Shown: positions 7,250 to 13,663, numbered from the stretch's first letter. The stretch: 14,366 nucleotides of DNA from Chloroflexota bacterium (GCA_013696275.1 JACCYW010000436.1:1-14366); one strand, 5' to 3'. The notes: generated from the letters alone by a model not told the origin. Translations and numbers: made by a program.

Positions 7250-8524
7250 TCAGCCGCCGGCTCTTGTCTTGACCAAGACGACATGCCCTCGTTTCACGAC
7301 CGCCTCCAACAAGTTGGCGCCCATCCAGTAAGGGATGAGCTCATGTCGCGCCACGCCCCAGATGAGCACGTCGCCGACTCGTCCGGCCGCGAGCGCGCCA
7401 TGGGTATCGCCAAGACCCAGCGCGTAGGCCGCGTTGATGGTCACCGCCGCGAGTGCCTCGGCGGCGGTCATGTGCAGCAGGACGCAGGCGAGTGACATCA
7501 CTAGGGGCAGGCTGGAGGTAGGCGAGGTGCCAGGATTGAAATCAGTGCCAAGGGCAACCGGCACGCCGCGATCCACCAGCTCCCTGGCCGGCGCGTGCCG
7601 CTCCCGCAACAGGTAGAGGGTCGTGGCGGGCAGGAGGGTCGCCACCACCGGCTGGCCCTCATCCGCGGCACGCCCCAGCGCCTCGATGCCGGCTGCTGAC
7701 ACCGCACCCAGATGGTCCGCGGAGGTCGCCCCAAGCTCGGCGGCCAGAGCCGCGCCACTCGAATCGTGCAGCTCGTCGGCGTGTAGCCGCAGCCGCAGCC
7801 CGAGCGCTCGCGCGGCCTTGAGGATCAGCCGTGAAGCCGTCACGTCGAAGACGCCGGGCTCGCAGAAGACGTCACAGAAGCGAGCGATGCCTTGGCTCGC
7901 TGCGGCCGGTAACTGCCGTTCGATGACGTCGGTCACGTAGTCGTCGGTGTCGCCGGCCCGCTCGTGGTACTCGGCCGGTACGGCGTGCGCGCCAAGGAAG
8001 GTGGGCACCAGCTCGACCGGACCCTCGGATCCAAGCCGCCGGTACAGCCCCAGAAGTCGCAGTTCCGTCGCCACATCCAGGCCGTACCCGCTCTTGACCT
8101 CGGCCGTCGTCACGCCCGAGGCGAGCATCCGATCGAGCCAGCGACGCCCGTGGTCCAGCAAGTCCTCATCGCTGGCCGCACGAGTGGCCTCCACGGTGGC
8201 GAGGATGCCCCCTCCCCCGGCCAGGATGTCCAGGTAGGCCCGGCCCTGCTGGCGCAGGGCAAGCTCACGCTCGCGCGTGCCTCTGAAGAGAAGGTGGGTG
8301 TGTGGATCAAGCAGCCCCGGGGTCACCGTTCCCCCAGCTGCATCGAGCCTTGGTAGCCCGCCGACGTCCATCCCCTGGCCGATGACCTGCGCTTGGACGT
8401 CCCGCTCGCGCCCTACCGCAGCGACGCGCCCATCCAGGATCGCCACCGCCAAAGGGCCCACCTCGTCCTCGCGTAGCACGGCCGGATCATCCTGGCTGAC
8501 GCCCGAGCGGAGACCGCCAGCCAT
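7250..8524 (-). CDS. hutI: Imidazolonepropionase (histidine degradation)
   Basis: An amidohydrolase that opens 4-imidazolone-5-propanoate to N-formimino-L-glutamate, the third step of histidine breakdown in the cytoplasm. From ATG 8524 the 424 residues show the metal motif DPHTHLLF (H75, H77), the family signature TTAEVKSGYGLD (139-150), H180 (LGAHAVP), H248 in LHADEL, H271 in SADHL and D328 in GTDFNPGTSPTSSLP. The real N-terminus is probably upstream: the in-frame codons before ATG 8524 read VANTGSLLVTGAAEIVT, the missing first strand of amidohydrolases, but no ATG, GTG or TTG is available. GTA at 8575-8573 sits 9 nt after GGAG where a GTG would be expected. It lies downstream of the FTR1 gene and on the same strand as the formimidoyltransferase that uses its product. 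Function secure, start uncertain. Confidence 0.93.
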   Translation of the reverse strand: MAGGLRSGVSQDDPAVLREDEVGPLAVAILDGRVAAVGRERDVQAQVIGQGMDVGGLPRLDAAGGTVTPGLLDPHTHLLFRGTRERELALRQQGRAYLDILAGGGGILATVEATRAASDEDLLDHGRRWLDRMLASGVTTAEVKSGYGLDVATELRLLGLYRRLGSEGPVELVPTFLGAHAVPAEYHERAGDTDDYVTDVIERQLPAAASQGIARFCDVFCEPGVFDVTASRLILKAARALGLRLRLHADELHDSSGAALAAELGATSADHLGAVSAAGIEALGRAADEGQPVVATLLPATTLYLLRERHAPARELVDRGVPVALGTDFNPGTSPTSSLPLVMSLACVLLHMTAAEALAAVTINAAYALGLGDTHGALAAGRVGDVLIWGVARHELIPYWMGANLLEAVVKRGHVVLVKTRAGG

Positions 8525-8615
8525 CGTGACGATCTCGGCGGCGCCAGTGACCAGCAGGCTGCCGGTGTTCGCTACTGGTCCGGTCTCCGGTCGGGACCCC
8601 TGGCTACGAAGAGCG

Positions 8616-9485
8616 TCAGGGGCTGGCGGCCCGCGTGCTCTGCGCTGCGACGGCGGGCGTCGGCGCCACTGGTCGCAGGAAGAGCGGCAGCACGACGACG
8701 ATGTACGTCACCCACACCGCGAGCGTGATCACCTCAGGCGCCGCGGAATAGCCGAACAGGGCCCGCAGGAAGAGGCCCAGGCCATCGTCGTGTGACAACA
8801 GGCCGCTGATGTCGAACGCCGTCTGCGTGCCGAAGGTGATCACACCCGCTTCGATGAACTCGTGGACCGCATGGCTGAGCAATCCAGCCGCGATGAACAC
8901 AAGGCCGACCCCAGTGAGGCGGAAGAAGGTGCGCAGGTTGATGATGCGCGAGCCGTGATAGAAGGCGTATCCGAGGCCCACGGCCATGGTCAGCCCGATC
9001 ACCGCTCCGAGCAGCACGGCCGCGCTGCCGCCGGACGCGCTCGCCGCCTGGACCTGGCCGACCAGGAACAGGGCCGTCTCGACGCCCTCGCGGATGACCG
9101 CGGTGAAGGCAAGGATGGCCAGGCCCCACAGGCTTCCCTCGGTGAGGACACGGTCGACGGCGCCCTGCAGCTCAGACTTGACGCCCGCTGCCTGGCGGCG
9201 CATCCAGAACAACATCCAAGTGACCACGGCAGCTGCCACGACCATGGCGATGCCCTCGAAGATCTGCTCATACGGTTCGGGCAGACCGCCGATGGTAACG
9301 AAGAGGCCGACACCGATCAAAAGGCTTGCCACCAGTGCGGCGCCCACGCCCAGCCAGATACGACCGAAGTGCCGCGCGTTCCCGGTCCGAGCAAGGTAAG
9401 CCAGGATGATGCTTACGATGAGGGCTGCCTCGACGCCCTCTCGCAGGCCGGTGAGAGCCCCGCTGGCAAGCGACCCGAACGGCAC
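8616..9485 (-). CDS. FTR1-family iron permease
   Basis: A 289-aa integral membrane protein with about seven hydrophobic segments and the two REGxE motifs that define FTR1/EfeU iron permeases, REGVE at 15-19 (first helix) and REGVE at 132-136 (fourth helix). These acidic motifs bind ferric iron during transport. The start is GTG 9485, with AGGAAGG (minus strand 9501-9495) 9 nt upstream and a TTGACA/TAGCCT promoter further up. In other bacteria FTR1 works with an EfeO/EfeB-like iron-oxidising partner or cupredoxin; none is visible here. It sits between two histidine-degradation genes, with a DtxR-family regulator about 1.2 kb upstream. The family is secure; whether ferrous or ferric iron is taken up is not shown. 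Confidence 0.92.
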   Translation of the reverse strand: MPFGSLASGALTGLREGVEAALIVSIILAYLARTGNARHFGRIWLGVGAALVASLLIGVGLFVTIGGLPEPYEQIFEGIAMVVAAAVVTWMLFWMRRQAAGVKSELQGAVDRVLTEGSLWGLAILAFTAVIREGVETALFLVGQVQAASASGGSAAVLLGAVIGLTMAVGLGYAFYHGSRIINLRTFFRLTGVGLVFIAAGLLSHAVHEFIEAGVITFGTQTAFDISGLLSHDDGLGLFLRALFGYSAAPEVITLAVWVTYIVVVLPLFLRPVAPTPAVAAQSTRAASP

Positions 9486-9494
9486 CGTGTCAGT

Positions 9495-9501
9495 CCTTCC
9501 T
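9495..9501 (-). promoter_or_regulatory. Ribosome binding site of the FTR1 gene
   Basis: AGGAAGG on the minus strand lies 9 nt before GTG 9485. It is one of the stronger Shine-Dalgarno sequences in the window and fixes the GTG as start, since the protein's first REGxE helix begins right after it. Confidence 0.6.
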
Positions 9502-9533
9502 GCTGATCCCGACCGAAGGGGCGGGGATGCAGC

Positions 9534-9563
9534 AGGCTAGGACACCCGCTGTCATCTTGTCAA
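9534..9563 (-). promoter_or_regulatory. Sigma-70 type promoter of the FTR1 gene
   Basis: On the minus strand a perfect -35 TTGACA (9563-9558) is followed after 18 nt by TAGCCT (9539-9534). Transcription would start near 9526, leaving a leader of about 40 nt that carries the AGGAAGG ribosome site. It lies after the stop of the formimidoyltransferase gene, so the permease (and hutI behind it) can be expressed independently. No clear inverted repeat of DtxR/IdeR type overlaps it. Confidence 0.6.
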
Positions 9564-9613
9564 GGGTGCCTCAGCCCATCACTCAGGGAGACTTGAGCCC
9601 AGTGTCCGGCGGC

Positions 9614-10582
9614 TCAGCTGCTCGCCTCGGCGCGCGCAAGTCGCAGCTCCAGGGCCATGGTCGGCTCGAAGTCACGGACCCGCAGCCAGGCCGCGGCATC
9701 GGCCATGCGCAGCTCCAGACTGCGATCGGCACTGATGCCCAGCCGGTCAGCGACGTCGGTGAGGGCAGCCATCGGAGCGAGCCCGATCAGCTCTGACTCG
9801 AGCAGCTCCACGCCAGCCTCCCGGGCGAGCCGGCCGACCTCCTCCCAGACCTGCCACAAAGGCGTTACGGCATGGTCCAGGAGATTCATCGATACCTGAG
9901 CGCAGCCCAGATCAGCCAGGTGGAGACCGAGTGCCTGCACCCTTGGCAAGCCACCACCCTTCTCGCGGATGGCCGCCGCGATGCGCTTGGCGAGCGCCAC
10001 GTCGTCCGATGCAAGATTGATGTTGTAGGCGATGAGAAAGGGCCTGGCGCCCACGGCGACAGCGCCACCGGTCTTGTGAAGATGCCGTGGTCCGAGATCT
10101 GGCACTCGCTCCGGGTCATCCGCGATCAGTGACCGCAGGCCTTCGAACTGCGGGCGCCGAACGTCCGCCAGGACCACCCGTTCTGGACGGGTAGCTGCCC
10201 GTGCATAGAGGTAGACGGGCAAGCCGAAGCGCTCGGCGATGTGCGCTCCGAACAGTCTGGCAAGCTCGACGGCCTCCGCCATGGTCGTGTCAGCCAGGGG
10301 AACGAACGGGATGACATCGATGGCGCCCATGCGCGGATGGGCACCCTCATGGAGGTTCATGTCGATGCTCCCCAGAGCGACCGCGACTGCCGCCTCCATC
10401 CCGCTCGTAACGGCCTCAGAGGGGCCTGCGAACGTCAGCACGCTCCGGTTGTGGTCGCGATCCGATGTCCGGTCAAGGAGGTGAACGTGTGGTGTGGCGG
10501 TGACCGCGGCCGCCAGGGCATCCACGACGTCGATCCGCCGGCCTTCGCTGAAGTTGGGCACACATTCCACCAGCCGGGCCAC
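9614..10582 (-). CDS. Glutamate formimidoyltransferase
   Basis: A 322-aa protein with both formiminotransferase subdomains and no cyclodeaminase part. It transfers the formimino group of formiminoglutamate to tetrahydrofolate, giving glutamate and 5-formimino-THF. Motifs are VECVPNFSEGR (5-15) at the N-terminus, DHNRSVLTFAG (43-53), GAHPRMGAIDVIPFVP (80-95) with the catalytic histidine H82 at the same number as in the pig enzyme, and PFLIAYNINL in the second subdomain. The start is GTG 10582, with a TACACT box 5 nt upstream and no ribosome site. It shares a pathway with hutI on the same strand, but FTR1 lies between them. A separate cyclodeaminase would be needed to form methenyl-THF; none is in the window. 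Often called ftcD after the fused animal enzyme. Confidence 0.94.
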   Translation of the reverse strand: MARLVECVPNFSEGRRIDVVDALAAAVTATPHVHLLDRTSDRDHNRSVLTFAGPSEAVTSGMEAAVAVALGSIDMNLHEGAHPRMGAIDVIPFVPLADTTMAEAVELARLFGAHIAERFGLPVYLYARAATRPERVVLADVRRPQFEGLRSLIADDPERVPDLGPRHLHKTGGAVAVGARPFLIAYNINLASDDVALAKRIAAAIREKGGGLPRVQALGLHLADLGCAQVSMNLLDHAVTPLWQVWEEVGRLAREAGVELLESELIGLAPMAALTDVADRLGISADRSLELRMADAAAWLRVRDFEPTMALELRLARAEASS

Positions 10583-10587
10583 GACTC

Positions 10588-10593
10588 AGTGTA
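10588..10593 (-). promoter_or_regulatory. Candidate -10 box, leaderless formimidoyltransferase
   Basis: On the minus strand TACACT (10593-10588) ends 5 nt before GTG 10582, with no Shine-Dalgarno sequence between. Together with the plus-strand box at 10636 it makes the 65-nt spacer a compact divergent promoter region. No -35 of the TTGACA type is recognisable. Confidence 0.4.
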
Positions 10594-10635
10594 GGGGCCG
10601 TTCCGCTTCGGACCCTTGGCCGCTGGTCGGTCGCC

Positions 10636-10641
10636 TACCAT
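10636..10641 (+). promoter_or_regulatory. Candidate -10 box, leaderless DtxR-like regulator
   Basis: TACCAT ends 6 nt before GTG 10648, the start chosen for the regulator, and no ribosome site is seen. The spacing matches that at argS and vapB. A weak TTGG-containing stretch lies upstream (about 10615-10621), too close for a standard -35. Confidence 0.4.
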
Positions 10642-10647
10642 GAGGCT

Positions 10648-11406
10648 GTGCACCGAAAGCGGGACGACGCCGGCATCCCGGAGGTCTCCGAAGCAGCGCA
10701 GGCGTACCTGCTGGCGCTGCGTGCGATGACGGCCCTGGGTGATCGGGCCATGACCGCGGCGCTCGCTCGTCGTCTGGGTGTCTCCGTGCAGGCCGCGTCG
10801 GAGATGGTCGGGCGGCTGGTCAATGACGGCTTCGTCGGCGTGGAGCGCGACCGTGCCCTGCGTCTCACCGCTGCCGGCACTTCCGCCGCCGACACCATCT
10901 TCCGGCGCCACGCTCTCCTTGAATGGCTGCTCATAAGGGTCATCGGCCTGGGCTGGGCCGAGTCGGATGAGGAAGCCGCGCGGCTTCAGGGCGCCATCTC
11001 GCCGCGTGTCGAAGAAGCCATCGCGGAGCTGTTGGGTGACCCGCCGACCTGCCCGCACGGAAACCCCATCGATGCCGCCTCAGCTCGTCGCCGGCCGGTC
11101 GGCATCCCGCTGTCCGAGGCTTCGCCCGACAGCGAGGTGACCGTTTTCCGCATCACCGAGGAAGCCGAGGAGGACGCCGAGTTGCTGGCATATCTCGAAC
11201 AGGCGGGATTGCTGCCGGGCACAGTGGCACGAGTGGTGGAGGTTTCGACAGCCCTCGATTCGATCACCTTGGAGGGCCCGCGCGGTCGATCCACGATGGG
11301 ACTCCGGCCGGCAGGTTTGGTGCGCGTGCTGCCCGGTCGGGCTGACCCGATGCTCTTTCATCACGTGCCGCCGTGGGTGGCAGCACTGGCGCACGCCAAG
11401 GGCTGA
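10648..11406 (+). CDS. DtxR/MntR-family regulator with FeoA-like C-terminal domain
   Basis: A 252-aa protein in the three-domain layout of DtxR regulators: a winged HTH (about 15-80, ALARRLGVSVQAASEMVGRL), a dimerisation/metal domain (about 84-141, RRHALLEWLLIRVIGLGWAESDEEAA to CPHGNPID), and an SH3/FeoA-like domain (about 160-230). H88 and E92 match the ancillary-site H79 and E83 of DtxR. By my alignment the positions of H98, C102, E105 and H106 are D107, A111, Q114 and G115, so the classical primary metal site is absent. It may bind metal differently or not at all. Start GTG 10648 with a TACCAT box 6 nt upstream. It is divergent from the formimidoyltransferase, with the FTR1 permease 1.2 kb away as a plausible but unproven target. 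Confidence 0.87.
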   Translation: MHRKRDDAGIPEVSEAAQAYLLALRAMTALGDRAMTAALARRLGVSVQAASEMVGRLVNDGFVGVERDRALRLTAAGTSAADTIFRRHALLEWLLIRVIGLGWAESDEEAARLQGAISPRVEEAIAELLGDPPTCPHGNPIDAASARRRPVGIPLSEASPDSEVTVFRITEEAEEDAELLAYLEQAGLLPGTVARVVEVSTALDSITLEGPRGRSTMGLRPAGLVRVLPGRADPMLFHHVPPWVAALAHAKG

Positions 11407-11532
11407 CCGCCCCGCAGCCGGGAGCGCACAGTGAGCGGCGGGGATGGGTCCCCAAGCGCGGTTGCCGCACACCAGCACTTCCCGGACACCCCTCAATGTG
11501 TGGGCGATTGCTTAGTGAAATCAATATCGGGC

Positions 11533-11561
11533 TTGACATTCCGAAAGGCGAGCAGCACTAT
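11533..11561 (+). promoter_or_regulatory. Promoter of the DUF2089-DUF4097 operon
   Basis: A perfect -35 TTGACA (11533-11538) is followed after 17 nt by CACTAT (11556-11561), a weak -10. The start point would be near 11568, giving a leader of about 43 nt with the GAGGTG ribosome site. The surroundings (about 11505-11545) are clearly more AT-rich than the genes, as expected for a promoter. The rest of the spacer after the DtxR-like gene (11407-11532) holds GC-rich short inverted repeats (CCCCGC/GCGGGG near 11412-11445) without a T-tract. Confidence 0.5.
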
Positions 11562-11610
11562 CCGCTGGACGAGCGCCGCACGGGTGCTCAGCGGAAGAGG
11601 TGGAAGTCAC

Positions 11611-11754
11611 ATGTTCGATCACCGTTGGTTGGCACCCGCAGAGGTCGAGTCGTTGAGGCGGCTCCGCAGCTCGCGACGCACCTGCCTGGAGCGCCACCAG
11701 GCCGCGGTCCTGCGCGACATCCGGCGGCACCACCGTCGCGAGCGGAGCGCCTGA
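11611..11754 (+). CDS. 47-aa basic, Arg-rich small protein
   Basis: ATG 11611 has a good ribosome site (GAGGTG 11597-11602, 8 nt away), and the 47 residues run MFDHRWLAPAEVESLRRLR to RERSA. There are 13 arginines and four histidines, mostly in the second half, and the whole looks helical with no membrane segment. The stop TGA is directly followed by the ATG of the DUF2089 gene, and that gene's GGAG site (11744-11747) lies inside this one, so the two are coupled. I do not recognise a family. Charge and position suggest a nucleic-acid or protein partner for the following proteins, which is inference. The alternative is that it is only a leader peptide. Confidence 0.6.
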   Translation: MFDHRWLAPAEVESLRRLRSSRRTCLERHQAAVLRDIRRHHRRERSA

Positions 11755-12165
11755 ATGACGCGAGCCGCCATCGCCATCTGTCCCGTCTGCGAGCACGAGC
11801 TCAGCGTCACGCGCCTGCACTGCGGGGAATGCGGTACCACCCTGGAAGGGCATTTCAGCGTCGGACGATTCGGGCGGCTCGACCGTGACCAACTGGCACT
11901 GCTGGAGAGCTTCCTCCGGTCGCGCGGGAATCTGCGCGAGATGGAGCGCGAGCTCGGTCTTTCGTACCCCACCTTGCGCGGTCGAGTCGATGGGCTTGTC
12001 CGTGCTCTGGGCCTTGGAGGTCCTGCCGTGTCAGAGGAGGACACCCAAGGATTCCCCATCGCCGCGCCGGCCCGACGCCAGATCCTGGAGCGTTTGGCCC
12101 GCGGGGAGATGACCTCAGAGGATGCCGCCCAGGCCCTTCGCGGCGGCGGTGCCGGCGATGGCTGA
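11755..12165 (+). CDS. DUF2089 zinc-ribbon/HTH protein with a short helical tail
   Basis: A 136-aa protein. A zinc ribbon (C9, C12, C23, C26: ICPVCEHEL and LHCGECGTT) is followed by the DUF2089 helical part (FGRLDRDQLALLESFLRSRGNLREMERELGLSYPTLRGRVDGLVRALG, about 39-86), whose ERELGLSYPTLRGRVDGL looks like an HTH. A tail at 108-129 (RRQILERLARGEMTSEDAAQAL) resembles the SHOCT-like hairpin found in the next two proteins. Known DUF2089 proteins are presumed transcription regulators; the target is unknown. The start follows a GGAG site, directly after the small basic gene. Its last 8 nt overlap the DUF4097 gene. I am sure of the family, less of the DNA-binding role. Confidence 0.88.
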   Translation: MTRAAIAICPVCEHELSVTRLHCGECGTTLEGHFSVGRFGRLDRDQLALLESFLRSRGNLREMERELGLSYPTLRGRVDGLVRALGLGGPAVSEEDTQGFPIAAPARRQILERLARGEMTSEDAAQALRGGGAGDG

Positions 12166-13198
12166 CCGGCGCGTGGAGACGATCGAGCACCATATCGGGC
12201 CAGCCGGCCTGGTCACCCTGGACATAGTCCAAGGTTCAGTGCGCGTACGAGGCGCTGACGGGGAGGACGCGCTGGTCACGGTACGCATGCCGGCTGGCGA
12301 AGATCCGGCCGCGATCCTGAACGTCCTGAGCCAGGAGGAAGAGTTGAGCGTGGACGTCCGCGGCATGTCCCCCGCCACCCTGGGGCTCAGAGGCCTGCTA
12401 CGCAGGGAGCTTCCGTCGATCGACCTGGATGTCACGATGCCGCGAATGGGTCGGCTGAACGTCAACGGGGTCAGCGCCGACCTCCATGTGAACGGTATCC
12501 ACGGCGGGCAGCGCCACCGGACGGTATCGGGTGATCTTGACGCGGTCGGGGTGGAGGGCAGCTTGACCATGCAGGCCGTCTCTGGCGACGTCCGGATCGA
12601 GGGTGGTCGCTATGAGGTCGAGTTGGTCACCACCTCTGGCGATGTGGAGATCCATGCTGAGTGTCTTCTTGGTACTCGGCTCCGCTCGGTCAGTGGTGAC
12701 ATCGATCTTGCGGGCGAGTTCGCTGCCGGGTCCAGCCATCGCGTAGAGACGGTGAGTGGCGACCTGCGCATCGCACCGATCGGTGGACTGACCGTCGCCG
12801 CGCGCGGCTTTTCGACCCGTATCCACTCACAGCTGCCGCACCGGTCCGCATCGCACGGCGCACGGCGGACCGTCGTGATCGGCGATGGTCGCGCGAATCT
12901 CGACTTCCGATCCATGTCCGGTGACGTCTCAGTGGTCGAAGGCTCCTCGGAGCACGGATACTCGACAGACGGAGCAGCGCCACCTGCGCCACCTGCGCCA
13001 CCTGCGCCGCCTTCGTCGCCTTCGTCGCTTGCGCCGCCAGCGCCACCTGCGGAGCGATCTTCGCCGGAGAAACCACCGTTACCAGCCGCTCATGGGCCGG
13101 CGCCACTCGACCAGCTCTCGATACTCCGCGCCCTCGAGCGTGGTGAGATCGACGTTGACGAAGCCACGCGCCTCTTGGAGGACAACGACGATGCATGA
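12158..13198 (+). CDS. DUF4097 beta-repeat protein with Pro-rich linker and helical tail
   Basis: A 346-aa protein. Residues about 5-95 form a beta-rich start. About 97-260 is a run of short beta repeats each bearing an SGD turn (TVSGDLD 122, VSGDVR 141, TSGDVE 159, VSGDID 178, VSGDLR 199, MSGDVS 253), the hallmark of DUF4097 right-handed beta-structures as in YvlB and LiaX. A PPA-rich linker (273-312) leads to a tail LDQLSILRALERGEIDVDEATRLLEDND (317-344). There is no signal peptide or membrane segment, so it is probably cytoplasmic despite the family's label 'putative adhesin'. ATG 12158 overlaps the upstream stop by 8 nt; an earlier ATG at 12122 only adds antisense-like residues. In LiaX-type systems such proteins report envelope damage; a similar role here is inferred. 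Confidence 0.88.
   Translation: MADRRVETIEHHIGPAGLVTLDIVQGSVRVRGADGEDALVTVRMPAGEDPAAILNVLSQEEELSVDVRGMSPATLGLRGLLRRELPSIDLDVTMPRMGRLNVNGVSADLHVNGIHGGQRHRTVSGDLDAVGVEGSLTMQAVSGDVRIEGGRYEVELVTTSGDVEIHAECLLGTRLRSVSGDIDLAGEFAAGSSHRVETVSGDLRIAPIGGLTVAARGFSTRIHSQLPHRSASHGARRTVVIGDGRANLDFRSMSGDVSVVEGSSEHGYSTDGAAPPAPPAPPAPPSSPSSLAPPAPPAERSSPEKPPLPAAHGPAPLDQLSILRALERGEIDVDEATRLLEDNDDA
12977..13048 (+). repeat. 9-bp coding repeat (PPA linker)
   Basis: Three exact tandem copies of GCGCCACCT (12977-13003) are followed by degenerate copies (GCGCCGCCT, TTCGTCGCC units) and another pair at 13031-13048. They code for the APP/SSP linker of the DUF4097 protein. The 9-bp unit keeps the frame, so copy-number change would alter linker length without breaking the protein. 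Confidence 0.8.
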
Positions 13199-13592
13199 CG
13201 ACCTGGAGACGATCCTACGCCTGGTGGCGGCCGGCGAGCTCAGCCCGGAAGAGGCTGACCCGAAGATCGCGCGCGCTACCGGCGCGTCCGCCCGTGAGCA
13301 TCCCCGCGACGACAGTCCGCAGGCCGATGGCATCGTCGAGCAGCGGGCGAGCGCTGGAGGCACCGACCCCCGGCCGAGACGGGCGGTCCGGCTCCAGGTC
13401 ACGGAGCACGGTCGGTCGGTCGTCGACCTGCGCATCCCGATGAACCTCGCTAGCCTCGCCGGCTCCGTCGTGCCGGGGCTGGCCACCGCTCACGTGGAGC
13501 GCATCCGTGATGCCATCCGGGCGGGCGAGGTCGGCCCGGTCCTGGAGATCCGGGACGAGGATGGCGACGGGGTGATCATCTCGACCGAATGA
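13191..13592 (+). CDS. 133-aa protein with N-terminal SHOCT-like motif
   Basis: ATG 13191 has a strong GGAGG site (13177-13181, 9 nt) and overlaps the DUF4097 stop by 8 nt. Residues 1-25 (MHDDLETILRLVAAGELSPE then EADPK) repeat the helical motif at the tail of the preceding protein. A polar linker (about 30-62) follows, and then a compact alpha/beta part (64-133: VRLQVTEHGRSVVDLRIPMN, a helix AHVERIRDAIRAGEVGP, and EIRDEDGDGVIIST). The last part is a type I recall as a companion of DUF2089/DUF4097 genes in Chloroflexota; no function is established that I know of. It looks like a partner subunit that joins the DUF4097 protein through the shared motif. No membrane segment. The codon choice and GC-rich third positions fit its neighbours. 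Confidence 0.83.
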   Translation: MHDDLETILRLVAAGELSPEEADPKIARATGASAREHPRDDSPQADGIVEQRASAGGTDPRPRRAVRLQVTEHGRSVVDLRIPMNLASLAGSVVPGLATAHVERIRDAIRAGEVGPVLEIRDEDGDGVIISTE

Positions 13593-13614
13593 CCAGCCCC
13601 AGCCACTCGTATCC

Positions 13615-13644
13615 GTTAGCATAGCGACTAACACCTGTTAGCCT
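13615..13644 (+). promoter_or_regulatory. Promoter/operator of the MFS gene with GTTAGC repeats
   Basis: Direct repeats GTTAGC (13615-13620 and 13637-13642) stand 22 bp apart, about two helical turns. Between them is an inverted copy, so that CTAACA (13628-13633) and TGTTAG (13636-13641) form a palindrome around CC. The same bases read as a -35 TTAGCA (13616-13621), 17-nt spacer and -10 TAGCCT (13639-13644). A repressor binding the repeats would block the promoter. The regulator is not identified. Confidence 0.5.
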
Positions 13645-13663
13645 GACCCTTACGGAGACGACA

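Noticed and set aside
8862..9506. Long plus-strand open frames opposite the FTR1 gene
   Set aside because: They are highly charged antisense translations without motifs; the minus strand gives a clean seven-helix permease with both REGxE motifs.
11412..11460. GC-rich inverted repeats after the DtxR-like gene as a terminator
   Set aside because: The CCCCGC/GCGGGG and GGGGA/TCCCC pairings are short or mismatched, and there is no T-tract on either strand.
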